NCBI GenBank assembly: GCA_013298565.1
Contig: JAAFIC010000013.1
Coordinates: 1-48,630 of the forward strand
Length of the DNA: 48,630 nucleotides
Direction of reading: 5' to 3'
Source: Alphaproteobacteria bacterium
GTDB lineage: Bacteria > Pseudomonadota > Alphaproteobacteria > Elsterales > Elsteraceae
Positions 7,737 through 15,575 of this stretch are shown piece by piece. The position numbers and the translations under genes were made by a program. Position 1 is the stretch's first letter, and each line of letters starts with the position of its first letter. The notes under the pieces are model-generated. The model was not told the DNA's origin and did not search any database. It saw nothing but the letters and a program-made list of their open reading frames with translations.

Positions 7737-8354
7737 TTAGAAACTGAAACCGAGCGCGCGCAGGCGGGGCATGGCATCTGCGGCACCAACCCAATGGATC
7801 GTCTCGATCCCCAGCGCCCGCGCGGTGGCAACATTGGCGGGGTTATCGTCGAGAAACACGATCTCTGCTGGGTTGCGTTGGAGGGCTGCGAACAAGTGAT
7901 GGAAAATCGCTGGGTCCGGCTTCACCAGTTTCACGTCCCCCGACAGCACGATATGCTGAAACCGCTCGAACACCGTGAATTTCAGCCGCGTCCGCGCAAA
8001 AAACTCCGCCGACCAGTTGGACAGACCGAACAGCGGATAGCCTGCGGTGTGCAGCGCCTCCACCAGATCAATCCCATCCGCAAGGCCACCGCCGATCATC
8101 TCATCCCAGCGTGCATAATAGGCGCGGATCAGGGCGTCATGGGCCGGGAAACGCTCAACATGATCGTCGATAATCTGTTGGTGCGGCTCGCCTAAATCGA
8201 AGCGCTCGTTAAAGCGCATATCGCAAATCGCGGTCAGAAAATGCGCGCGCAGGTCAGCATCGGGAATGAGTTTGCGATAGAGATACTCCCGATCCCAATC
8301 AACCAGCACGCCGCCGAAATCGAAAACGATGGTAGTGGGCAAGATATTCCTCAT
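7737..8354 (-). CDS. HAD-superfamily hydrolase (subclass IA)
   Basis: A 205-residue protein with all four HAD motifs: VFDFGGVLVDWD (motif I, about residues 10-21), GLSNWS (motif II), VKLVKPDP (motif III lysine) and FLDDNPANVATARALGI (motif IV). Motif I lacks the second Asp of classic phosphatases (DFG rather than DxD), as in the YihX/haloacid-dehalogenase/epoxide-hydrolase N-domain branch, so substrate is uncertain: a sugar phosphate or a 2-haloacid are both possible. The helical cap lies between motifs I and II. It is directly followed by the DUF2256 gene with a 3-bp gap, suggesting one transcript. Confidence 0.88.
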   Translation of the reverse strand: MRNILPTTIVFDFGGVLVDWDREYLYRKLIPDADLRAHFLTAICDMRFNERFDLGEPHQQIIDDHVERFPAHDALIRAYYARWDEMIGGGLADGIDLVEALHTAGYPLFGLSNWSAEFFARTRLKFTVFERFQHIVLSGDVKLVKPDPAIFHHLFAALQRNPAEIVFLDDNPANVATARALGIETIHWVGAADAMPRLRALGFSF

Positions 8355-8368
8355 TTTTTGTTCAACGT

Positions 8369-9010
8369 CTAACCGAGCGCTACTCCATAATGATCCAAAA
8401 TAGAGCCGATAAGAGTTTCATCATGGAGTAAGTCAAAAGTATTTTTTATCGATAGACCCGCGGCTGTTCTATCAAAAAAAGCATAGCAGATTTCACTGTT
8501 ATCGTGATTAGCCATGTAGGCAATGCCGTCTGCCTGTTGAGGATGGTCGTGCAGGGCTTTCGCCCAAGGTTGCGATACATTGTAGTTGCCCGACGTGACG
8601 GCAGCGGTTGCTCCGAGTTGGGCCAGGCCATTCCCGTACAATTTGATGAAAGACAAGGGGCGATCATTGGTCAAGATCGAATAGTCACGCTCTTGCAAAT
8701 AAGAAGTTGAAACTAGGCTAATGCCAACCTCGCGCAGGCAAGTTTCAGCAAAGGCTCCTTTTAAGTCATGCGCCGTGTAGCAAACCCCAAACTGTCGTGT
8801 TGGATCATCAAATCTATAAATCGCCTCACGTCCGAAATAGAGCGGCGCGTAATTTCGTTGATGGATGCGAAAAAATTCAGATCCCGCCACGACACTATCG
8901 ATCGGCAAATTCCGCTGATCGAGGTCGGCAGGCGGCGCTGGGGGTAGAGTGTTAGGCGGCACCTTGAGAACCAAAGGCCCGCGCTGCCCTAACAACCGCC
9001 TCAATTTCAC
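8369..9010 (-). CDS. RES-domain toxin (NAD+-degrading type)
   Basis: A protein of up to 213 residues with the RES domain: FFRIHQRNYAPLYFG (conserved Arg and Tyr), RFDDPTRQFGVCYTAHDLKGAFAETCLRE (conserved Glu), and a C-terminal part with ISxxY-like SEICYAFFDR. RES toxins cleave or phosphorolyse NAD+ and are paired with Xre/MbcA/ParS-type antitoxins, as here. The frame start (GTG 9010) overlaps the antitoxin gene by 59 bp; GTG at 8962 would nearly remove the overlap and still keep the whole domain, so the exact start is uncertain. GC content is lower than neighbouring genes, which fits horizontal acquisition. Confidence 0.85.
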   Translation of the reverse strand: MKLRRLLGQRGPLVLKVPPNTLPPAPPADLDQRNLPIDSVVAGSEFFRIHQRNYAPLYFGREAIYRFDDPTRQFGVCYTAHDLKGAFAETCLREVGISLVSTSYLQERDYSILTNDRPLSFIKLYGNGLAQLGATAAVTSGNYNVSQPWAKALHDHPQQADGIAYMANHDNSEICYAFFDRTAAGLSIKNTFDLLHDETLIGSILDHYGVALG

Positions 9011-9416
9011 CGCGCTTCAGAACGCTGAGAGGGGTTTCTTGATTAAGCCTGAAATCTCCCGTCAGCATAAAATTTATCTGCATCCACGGGTCATCAACCT
9101 CTAAGGCGGAAAGGACAGCATATATTCCTTGAAGCAATCCGCCTTCAGTCAGTTGGAATTTTGGATAGACGATCTTACCGTTCGGCTTCATCCAAAACAG
9201 CTTATTCTCAGTACGCCATCGATAGACTGTGGGCGGAGAAACACTTAAGCGTTCCGCCATTTCATAAGATGTCAGCGTGCCACCGCACGCCCCTAAAATT
9301 TGTTCTTTTGCACGCTTCCCACGCGCAAAAGCCGCCGCAAGCGGTGAGTCGGGTTTGCTCGTGCCGGGTTGCGAATGCCGTTTGGGCGCGTTCCCGTAAG
9401 CGAAGGTGGCAACCAT
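8952..9416 (-). CDS. Antitoxin of the RES module (HTH plus MbcA/ParS-like toxin-binding domain)
   Basis: A 154-residue protein. A helix-turn-helix is visible at TLTSYEMAERLSVSPPTVYR (about residues 47-66), which is closer to a MerR/Xre-type DNA-binding helix pair. The C-terminal part, MLTGDFRLNQETPLSVLKRG then EIEAVVRAARAFG, matches the toxin-binding domain (DUF2384/MbcA-ParS-Xre) of RES antitoxins. It precedes and overlaps the RES gene and both are probably repressed by this protein. The start at 9416 (MVATFAYGN) is the only reasonable ATG. Confidence 0.82.
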   Translation of the reverse strand: MVATFAYGNAPKRHSQPGTSKPDSPLAAAFARGKRAKEQILGACGGTLTSYEMAERLSVSPPTVYRWRTENKLFWMKPNGKIVYPKFQLTEGGLLQGIYAVLSALEVDDPWMQINFMLTGDFRLNQETPLSVLKRGEIEAVVRAARAFGSQGAA

Positions 9417-9499
9417 CAGCCCATCCCTTTAATCTAAAGACGTCAGGTTATCATCAAAGGCGATTTGAGAAAAGGCTGGCCAAAGTCCTGCCTAAAATA

Positions 9500-9574
9500 T
9501 GGTGCCGGCTGCAGGATTTGAACCCGCGACCTTCGGTTTACAAAACCGCTGCACTACCACTGTGCTAAGCCGGC
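9500..9574 (-). tRNA. tRNA-Thr (anticodon UGU)
   Basis: The reverse strand folds as a cloverleaf: acceptor GCCGGCT/AGCCGGC, D-arm with GCAC/GTGC, anticodon loop TTTGTAA (anticodon TGT), T-arm with GGTTCAAATCC, discriminator A and an encoded CCA (9500-9502). The anticodon stem has a G27-A43 mismatch. It reads ACA codons. Confidence 0.93.
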
Positions 9575-9636
9575 GCTCGGCAGGAGCCGAAAACCAGAGC
9601 TTTGTAATCGCGCCGCTTGCGCGGGTCAACGGTCTC

Positions 9637-10299
9637 TTAAGGCTCGGCCCACAGTCGCAGCAGATTTGCTAAGGATTTCGACATGAGATCGACCTCGCGG
9701 CTTTTGCCATCGCGGGCGAACAGCGTGCGGCGGGCGGTATCGAGATCGAACAGAATTTCCCGCCGCCCCGGATCGCGGATCAGGCTTTGCACCCATGTCA
9801 CCGCCACTAAGCGCACGCCTTCGGTTACGGGGGTGACGTGATGCAAACTGGTGGCAGGATAAAGCACGCCAGCCCCAGCAGACAGCTTATAGCTCTGCTC
9901 GCCCCCCGGATGATCAATAGTCAGCTCCCCGCCGGTATAGCTCTCCGGGGCGGACAGAAACAGCGTTAGCGCCAGATCGGTTCTCAGCGGTGGCTCCCCC
10001 ATCAGCGCATCATCCACATGGGGGCCATAGGCCATGCCGGGCGTGTAGCGGGCGAATACAATCGGGTGAAGCCTGCGCGGGCGGGCGGCCAGGGCGAAAA
10101 CCGGGTGGGCAGAAAGCGCCGCTTCGATTTCAGCCGCGAGGGGCGCGAGGCCGCCATCGCGTGACTGCTGATTATTCTTAACGCCAGCGGCAAGCCAGCC
10201 AGCGGTGGCTTTGCCCTCGATAAACCGCGCCTTATTAAGGGCAGCAACGATCGCGGTTAGGCGTTCGGGCCGCAGAATCTCCCCCAAGCATAATAGCAT
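9637..10299 (-). CDS. piuC: PKHD-type Fe(II)/2-oxoglutarate dioxygenase, PiuC family
   Basis: A 220-residue protein, normal for PiuC/YbiX. The iron ligands are seen as GPHVDDALMG (HxD) and SLHHVTPVTEG (distal His), followed by VRLVAVTWVQSLIRDPGRR with the 2-oxoglutarate-binding Arg region. The C-terminal LFDLDTARRTL segment is typical. PiuC genes usually accompany TonB-dependent siderophore receptors and are Fur-regulated; here the promoter side faces a Fur-box-like palindrome at 10312-10346 shared with the divergent imelysin operon. The hydroxylation target is unknown. It most likely acts in the cytoplasm. Confidence 0.92.
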   Translation of the reverse strand: MLLCLGEILRPERLTAIVAALNKARFIEGKATAGWLAAGVKNNQQSRDGGLAPLAAEIEAALSAHPVFALAARPRRLHPIVFARYTPGMAYGPHVDDALMGEPPLRTDLALTLFLSAPESYTGGELTIDHPGGEQSYKLSAGAGVLYPATSLHHVTPVTEGVRLVAVTWVQSLIRDPGRREILFDLDTARRTLFARDGKSREVDLMSKSLANLLRLWAEP

Positions 10300-10311
10300 T
10301 CACGCAACCCT

Positions 10312-10346
10312 CATAATGAAAATCATTCGCAATTTAATTGCGAATG
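10312..10346. promoter_or_regulatory. Fur-box-like operator between piuC and the imelysin operon
   Basis: CATAATGAAAATCATTCGC (10312-10330) matches 15 of 19 positions of the classical Fur box GATAATGATAATCATTATC. It overlaps a second dyad, CATTCGCAAT (10324-10333) and ATTGCGAATG (10337-10346) with 3 bp between. The site lies 13 bp before the piuC start and about 85 bp before the imelysin start. Iron-dependent repression of both directions is inferred from this and from the gene content. Confidence 0.75.
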
Positions 10347-10429
10347 CGTCTCGTTCGTGTTTAATCTCTCGGCCTAATTTACGCAAGGGTTCGCGCCCCT
10401 GCGTCGAGTTTCAAGGAAGTGAGGGTATT

Positions 10430-11728
10430 ATGCACGCTAAGACGAAACTTTGGGTCGGTATTGGGGCCTTTCTTGTTGCCAGCACGGCGGGCGACCAAGT
10501 GCTCACCAATCCTGCATCGCTGCTCACGTCGCCTTTTCCAATGGCTCTGGCAGCGGGGGGTGAGGGTGGCGGTGAAGGTGGCGGGCGTCCAGCCACCTAT
10601 AAGCTCGGCTCCACTGATGCGAATGCGTTCAATTTCAAGGCATCGGCCCAGGTGAACGGCTATATCGCGCATGTCTTTCACAGCTACACCAGCGCGCATC
10701 AGGCGGCCCAGCGTTTACAGGGATCCATCGGTCGCTTTTTGAAATCCCCAACGGCGACCACGTTGGCGGATGCGCGCAGTGCCTGGGTTTCGGCGCGCGT
10801 GCCGTACCTTAAAACCGAAGCCTTCCGCTTTTACGATGGCCCTATTGATCTAAAATCACCGCAGGGTGAGGAGGAAGGGCCGGAAATCCATATCAACGCT
10901 TGGCCGCTGAACGAGGCATTTATTGATAGCGTCAAGGGTAATCCGAAGGCGGGACTCATCAATGACCGAACCGTGCCCATTACCCGCGCTGCGATTTTAG
11001 AGCGCGATCAAGTTTCGGACGAAGCGGATGTAACGACCGGCTGGCACGCCATCGAATTTCTGCTGTGGGGTCAGGATTTATCCGCCACGGGGCCGGGAGA
11101 TCGAAAAGCATCGGATTACACTCCAGGCAAAGGCAATAACGACCGTCGCCGAATGTATCTGAAGACCGTCACCGATATGCTGGTGGAAGACATCGGCGGG
11201 CTTGCTAAAGCCTGGGATCCGGCGGGTAAGGATAATTATGCCAGCTTTTTCAGAGGGCTGGAGGAACGTGAGGCGCTTGGCCGTATGTTTGCGGGTATCG
11301 CGTCGCTCTCTGGTTTCGAGCTGATGTCGGAGCGCCTCGCCGTAGCCCTCGATTCGGGCGATCAGGAAGACGAGCATTCTTGCTTCTCGGATACAACTTG
11401 GCAGGATTTTCTGTTTAACATTCGCGGTATTCGCGAAGTTTATAGTGGCGGCGCCGCGACCCCAGCGGGCGCAAGTTTGCAAGCTCTCGTGGGTCAGCGC
11501 GCGCCGGAGATTAACGCTCAGGTTCTGGCGGCGCTTGCCACTGTGGAAGCCGCTGCGGAAGCCTTGCCGCGCCCCTTTGATCGCGACGTTTTGGGCGCCC
11601 CGGCAGGCAGTGAGGGCCGAAAGGCAGCCGAAAAACTAATCAAAGACCTCACTCAACTCGCGATGAAACTCCAAGATGCCGGGGCCGCGCTGGGTGTGCT
11701 CGTTACGGTGCCTGCGGTTGGCGAATAG
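10430..11728 (+). CDS. Imelysin-family (peptidase M75-like) periplasmic protein
   Basis: A 432-residue exported protein. The N-terminus is a signal peptide (hydrophobic WVGIGAFLVASTAG) followed by a Gly/Glu-rich linker. The GxHxxE signature appears as GWHAIEFLLWGQD about residue 205, and the domain is the four-helix imelysin fold. Family members (ICMP, IrpA, EfeO/Alg-P7 relatives) are iron-regulated envelope proteins; proteolytic activity is doubted for most. ATG 10430 is chosen for its GAGGG ribosome-binding sequence; the open frame upstream crosses the operator. It is followed by the di-heme protein gene after 26 bp, the usual order of this iron-acquisition cluster, although the second imelysin and DUF1513 genes often found with it are absent here. 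Confidence 0.9.
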   Translation: MHAKTKLWVGIGAFLVASTAGDQVLTNPASLLTSPFPMALAAGGEGGGEGGGRPATYKLGSTDANAFNFKASAQVNGYIAHVFHSYTSAHQAAQRLQGSIGRFLKSPTATTLADARSAWVSARVPYLKTEAFRFYDGPIDLKSPQGEEEGPEIHINAWPLNEAFIDSVKGNPKAGLINDRTVPITRAAILERDQVSDEADVTTGWHAIEFLLWGQDLSATGPGDRKASDYTPGKGNNDRRRMYLKTVTDMLVEDIGGLAKAWDPAGKDNYASFFRGLEEREALGRMFAGIASLSGFELMSERLAVALDSGDQEDEHSCFSDTTWQDFLFNIRGIREVYSGGAATPAGASLQALVGQRAPEINAQVLAALATVEAAAEALPRPFDRDVLGAPAGSEGRKAAEKLIKDLTQLAMKLQDAGAALGVLVTVPAVGE

Positions 11729-11754
11729 AGCATCAAGTCTTAGGATTGTACGAA

Positions 11755-13128
11755 ATGACAATACAGCGCTGTAAATCTATCGGCTTTACTGTGATGTTCA
11801 TTGGGGCGCTGGTTGCAGCGCCCCATAGCCGGGCAGAAGAAATGCTGATTGGTCCTGATTTGGCAGGCTCGACGGGCCGCCAGATCGCGACGCCAATGGC
11901 GTTTTCCCTCCCGATTTCGGGCCTTTCGGCGGCCCGGCAGCGGGAGTTCTTTTTTGGCAACCGCCTCTTCAATACCAATTGGGTCACGGCCCCCGCTTCG
12001 ACGGTGACGTTCGACGGGTTGGGGCCAACCTTTAACCGTGTCTCCTGCTCCGCGTGCCACCTGCGCGATGGGCGCGGGCAGGTGCCGGATGGGCCGAACG
12101 AGCCGCTGCAATCGGCCCTCGTGCGGATTTCAGTTTGGGACGCTACCTCTGAAAGCGCAAAACCACACCCCGCGTATGGCGATCAGATAAACGACCGGGC
12201 TATACTAGGCGTTCCGGCGGAAGCCCGCGTGCGGGTGGCGTGGCAGGATGTGCCGGGAGCTTATACCGATGGTACCGCCTATATGTTGCGGCGGCCCGCG
12301 ATAACTCTCGATCAGCCTGCCTATGGGGCGCTCGGTAAAGACGTGCTGACCTCCTTGCGCGTGGCACCCGCTGTGATTGGGCTTGGCCTGCTGGAGGCTG
12401 TGCCGGAGGCCGATATTCTCGCACTAGCCGAAAGCCAGAAACAGGCAGGTATCGTCTCCGGTCGGCCCAATCGGCTTGAGGGCAACCGGTTAGGGCGGTT
12501 CGGTTGGAAGGCCAATCAGCCTGATCTACGAACCCAAAACGCCGGGGCGGCGAATGGCGATATTGGCCTAACAACATCGCTTTTTCCGCAGCAAAACTGC
12601 CCACCCGCGCAAAAAGCCTGCCTGGCTGCACCCTCGGGCGGTTCCCCCGAAATCAGCGATGAGTTTTTGGAGAAGCTGACCCTCTACACTCAGACCCTGG
12701 CCGTGCCGCGTCGGCGCGCGTGGGATACGCCGGAGCTTCGGCAGGGCGAAGCCTTGTTCACGCAGTTAGGCTGCGCTGCGTGCCACGTCAAAACCCTAAA
12801 AACCGGCGATCATCCGGTACCGGAAGTGCGTCATCAAACCATTCATCCCTTCACCGATTTACTCTTGCACGATATGGGGCCGGGCCTTGCCGATGGCCGG
12901 CCAGATCATCAGGCCGGTCCCGCAGAATGGCGCACGCCGCCGCTTTGGGGCCTTGGCCTGATCCCTGTGGTCAATCATCACGAGACTTTGCTCCACGATG
13001 GCCGCGCGCGCGGCCCCGCCGAAGCAATCCTCTGGCATGGCGGCGAAGCAGAGGGGGCAAAAGAGGCGTTTCGGAAGGCCCCGGCAGCGGATCGGGCAGC
13101 GCTGGTGGCGTTTCTGCGGTCGCTCTGA
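11755..13128 (+). CDS. Di-heme c-type oxidoreductase of the DHOR family (COG3488, 'thiol oxidoreductase')
   Basis: A 457-residue periplasmic protein with signal peptide (SIGFTVMFIGALVAAPHSRA). Two c-heme motifs are visible: CSACH in RVSCSACHLRDGRG (about residue 98) and CAACH in QLGCAACHVKT (about residue 340). Further conserved blocks are FGWKANQPDLRTQNAGA, HPFTDLLLHDMGPGLAD and the C-terminal ILWHGGEAEGAKEAFR. The family clusters with imelysins under Fur control; the true electron donor and substrate are unknown. ATG 11755 with AGGA upstream is preferred over TTG 11746. The absence of a promoter-like gap after the imelysin gene supports cotranscription. Confidence 0.9.
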   Translation: MTIQRCKSIGFTVMFIGALVAAPHSRAEEMLIGPDLAGSTGRQIATPMAFSLPISGLSAARQREFFFGNRLFNTNWVTAPASTVTFDGLGPTFNRVSCSACHLRDGRGQVPDGPNEPLQSALVRISVWDATSESAKPHPAYGDQINDRAILGVPAEARVRVAWQDVPGAYTDGTAYMLRRPAITLDQPAYGALGKDVLTSLRVAPAVIGLGLLEAVPEADILALAESQKQAGIVSGRPNRLEGNRLGRFGWKANQPDLRTQNAGAANGDIGLTTSLFPQQNCPPAQKACLAAPSGGSPEISDEFLEKLTLYTQTLAVPRRRAWDTPELRQGEALFTQLGCAACHVKTLKTGDHPVPEVRHQTIHPFTDLLLHDMGPGLADGRPDHQAGPAEWRTPPLWGLGLIPVVNHHETLLHDGRARGPAEAILWHGGEAEGAKEAFRKAPAADRAALVAFLRSL

Positions 13129-13184
13129 GGCATGGTTTTTATCATCAAATGATGCTATCGATAATGCCTTGATAGGAGTGAACC

Positions 13185-13379
13185 ATGCGGACCACCTTGA
13201 CCCTAGATGATGATCTTCTTGAACGAGCGCAAAGCCTGACCGGCATCCCGGAAAAGGCCGCTATCGTCCGTGAAGCGCTCAAGGCGCTGATTGAGCGGGA
13301 GAGCGCCCGACGGCTTATGCTGTTGGGCGGTAGTGATCCTATGGCTCAAGCAGCACCAAGACGCCAGACCGCATTGTGA
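13185..13379 (+). CDS. vapB: VapB-type antitoxin
   Basis: A 64-residue protein starting MRTTLTLDDDLLERAQSLTG, a ribbon-helix-helix DNA-binding domain typical of VapB. The C-terminal RRLMLLGGSDPMAQAAPRR segment contains the LGG-like motif seen in the part of VapB that blocks the toxin active site. AGGAG lies 7 bp upstream of the ATG. A short dyad (ATCATcaaATGAT near 13140-13153) upstream may be the operator. The last bases overlap the vapC start codon (GTGA). Confidence 0.9.
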   Translation: MRTTLTLDDDLLERAQSLTGIPEKAAIVREALKALIERESARRLMLLGGSDPMAQAAPRRQTAL

Positions 13380-13747
13380 TTCTTGTCGATACGTCTATTT
13401 GGATCGACTACCTTCGGGCAGGCGAACCGGAGTTAGTTGATTTACTCGCGGCATCACAGATTCTCGCGCATCCCTTCGTGGTCGGTGAAGTCGCCCTGGG
13501 GAATCTGAACCTGCGGGAACAGATTATCACCATGCTTGAGGAGTTACCGCAGGCTGTTCAAGCCCGTCATGGCGAAGTCATGGACCTGATTATCGCACAG
13601 AAATTATTTGGCCTGGGTATCGGTTACGTCGATGCTCATTTAATCGCATCGACGCTGCTGACGACGGGCAGTAAGCTCTGGACCCGCGACAGGCGCCTCG
13701 CTACTGCGGCAGGGCGGGTCGGTGTTGCGTGGAATCTGCCACAGTAA
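13376..13747 (+). CDS. vapC: VapC-type PIN-domain toxin
   Basis: A 123-residue PIN ribonuclease with the acidic active-site residues visible: LVDTSIWIDYL (Asp near residue 5), GEVALGNL (Glu), GYVDAHLIAS (Asp about residue 93) and WTRDRRL (Asp). Such toxins cleave tRNA or rRNA. GTG start at 13376 overlaps the vapB stop by 4 bp, as expected of a coupled pair. The operon ends at a strong bidirectional terminator hairpin (13759-13804). Confidence 0.92.
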   Translation: MILVDTSIWIDYLRAGEPELVDLLAASQILAHPFVVGEVALGNLNLREQIITMLEELPQAVQARHGEVMDLIIAQKLFGLGIGYVDAHLIASTLLTTGSKLWTRDRRLATAAGRVGVAWNLPQ

Positions 13748-13758
13748 TCATTCCGAAA

Positions 13759-13804
13759 ACGGGACACCCAAGGTGCAAGGGGCAAGCCACCTTGGGTGTC
13801 CCGT
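13759..13804. terminator. Bidirectional terminator hairpin after vapC
   Basis: Perfect 17-bp stem: ACGGGACACCCAAGGTG (13759-13775) and its complement at 13788-13804, 12-base loop. TTTTCGG follows on the minus strand; AAAA precedes it on the plus strand. It separates vapC from the convergent acyl-CoA dehydrogenase. Confidence 0.8.
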
Positions 13805-13814
13805 CAAAAATCGC

Positions 13815-15575
13815 CTAAAGCTGCGCCTCATCATACTGAAGCAGGCTTTTCGAGCCGTCACGGATGCTGTCCAGCAATCCGCTCGCGCGCACCAATTCAT
13901 GTTCAGCAAAAATGCGCGCACCGATGATTTTTGCTTCCAGGAACGCTGCGTGACCGCCGCCTTGGGCAAGGTCGGCTTGCGCGATGCAGGCGGAGCGCGC
14001 GAACATCCAGCCGCCTGCGACGATGGCGGCGAGATCGAGGAAGGCGCTGCTGGCGACGAACGGCAGGCGCAGGTCTTCTTTTGCCGCGATCAGCAGCCAG
14101 TCGGTCGCTTCGCGCAAGGCCGATGCGCCGAGGCTAAGGTTTTGGGCGACCACCGCGAGATCGTCGCCCGGTTGGTTCGTCAAATCAGCAATAGTGGCGT
14201 TGACATCGGCGATGAGCGCGGTCATCGCGGCCCCACCGTCGCGCAGTAATTTACGCCCTACCAGATCGGCGGCTTGAATGCCGTTGGTGCCTTCGTAGAT
14301 TGGCGCGATGCGCGCGTCTCGCCAATGTTGGGCCGCGCCGGTTTCCTCGATAAAGCCCATACCGCCGTGGATTTGCACACCGGTGGAGGCAACGGCAACG
14401 CCGAGATCGGTGGACCAGGATTTGACGATAGGAATGAGCAAATCCCCGCGCGCCTGTGCGCCCTCAACGCCCTTATGGGCGCGGTCGAGCACGGCAGCGG
14501 CTTCCAACGCCAGGGCGCGCGCGGCTTCGATTTTTACCTTCGAGAGCACCAGCATCCGCCGCACGTCTGGGTGGGCGATAATGGTTTGGCTGGGGCTGCC
14601 CGGCAGCGGCTTGCCTTGCGTGCGGGCGCGCGCATAGGCCACCGCGTGCTGATAGGCGCGTTCTGCAATACCAATGCCCTGCACACCAACATTGAGCCGG
14701 GCGTTATTCATCATCACGAACATATATTCGAGACCGCGATTAGCCTCGCCAATCAGTTCGCCCAGCGCGCCCGCGTTATCGCCATAGGCCATAACGGCCG
14801 TGGGGGAGGCGTGAATACCCAGCTTATGCTCTAGGCTTACGCAGCGTAGATCGTTCTGTTCCCCCAAGGAGCCATCGTCGTGAACCATGACCTTCGGCAC
14901 AACGAATAGGCTGATGCCCTTTACGCCCGGCGGCGCATCGGGCAGGCGGGCCAGCACCAGATGGATGATATTATCGGTGTAATCATGGTCGCCGTAGGTG
15001 ATGTAAATTTTTTGCCCTGAGAGGCGATAAGTGCCATCGCCAACAGGAGCGGCTTTGGTCCGAACCGCCGCAAGGTCCGAGCCTGCTTGCGGCTCGGTCA
15101 GGTTCATCGTGCCGGTCCAGGTGCCTTCGATCATCTTGGCGAGGTATTTTTGCTTTTGCGCGCCCGAACCGTGGCGTTGCAAGCACTCAATCGCGCCGAG
15201 GTTCAGCAGCGGGCAGAGGGCAAAAGCCATGCTGGCGCTGTTCCACAGTTCCGAAAGCGCCGCTGAAATCGCAATTGGCAACCCCTGGCCACCGAACTCA
15301 GGATCACCGCCGACCGAGTTCCAACCGCCTTCCACAAACGCATGATAGGCGTCGCGGAAGCCGGGAGCCGTGCGGACCACGCCGTTTTCCAGCACTGCAC
15401 CGTGTTGGTCGCCGCCCCAGTTGAGCGGCGCGATCACCGACCCCGCGAACTTGCCCGCTTCTTCCAGAATCGCATCCACATCGGTGGCGTCAATCCCGTC
15501 GGGCAGCACATCGGCCACGCCGACAACCCGGTTCAGCGTAAAGCGAATATCGTCGAGCGGTGCCTGATACGTCAT
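13815..15575 (-). CDS. Acyl-CoA dehydrogenase with C-terminal extension (DmdC/FadE12-like)
   Basis: A 586-residue flavoenzyme. The order is: N-terminal helical domain with the extra N-extension of this subgroup, FAD/acyl-CoA middle domain (LTEPQAGSDLAAVRTKA, then YRLSGQKIYITYGDHD), C-terminal domain with the catalytic-base region IYEGTNGIQAADLVGRK (Glu), and an extra about 110-residue C-terminal acyl-CoA dehydrogenase-related domain. The extended form is found in long-chain acyl-CoA and 3-methylmercaptopropionyl-CoA dehydrogenases, so exact substrate cannot be stated. It starts 4 bp inside the upstream FAD-linked dehydrogenase gene (ATGA), showing translational coupling. No electron-transfer flavoprotein genes are in the window. 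Confidence 0.9.
   Translation of the reverse strand: MTYQAPLDDIRFTLNRVVGVADVLPDGIDATDVDAILEEAGKFAGSVIAPLNWGGDQHGAVLENGVVRTAPGFRDAYHAFVEGGWNSVGGDPEFGGQGLPIAISAALSELWNSASMAFALCPLLNLGAIECLQRHGSGAQKQKYLAKMIEGTWTGTMNLTEPQAGSDLAAVRTKAAPVGDGTYRLSGQKIYITYGDHDYTDNIIHLVLARLPDAPPGVKGISLFVVPKVMVHDDGSLGEQNDLRCVSLEHKLGIHASPTAVMAYGDNAGALGELIGEANRGLEYMFVMMNNARLNVGVQGIGIAERAYQHAVAYARARTQGKPLPGSPSQTIIAHPDVRRMLVLSKVKIEAARALALEAAAVLDRAHKGVEGAQARGDLLIPIVKSWSTDLGVAVASTGVQIHGGMGFIEETGAAQHWRDARIAPIYEGTNGIQAADLVGRKLLRDGGAAMTALIADVNATIADLTNQPGDDLAVVAQNLSLGASALREATDWLLIAAKEDLRLPFVASSAFLDLAAIVAGGWMFARSACIAQADLAQGGGHAAFLEAKIIGARIFAEHELVRASGLLDSIRDGSKSLLQYDEAQL

Noticed and set aside
13931-14834. Several plus-strand frames antisense to acyl-CoA dehydrogenase
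   Set aside because: No motifs, no ribosome-binding sequences, and the opposite strand is clearly coding.
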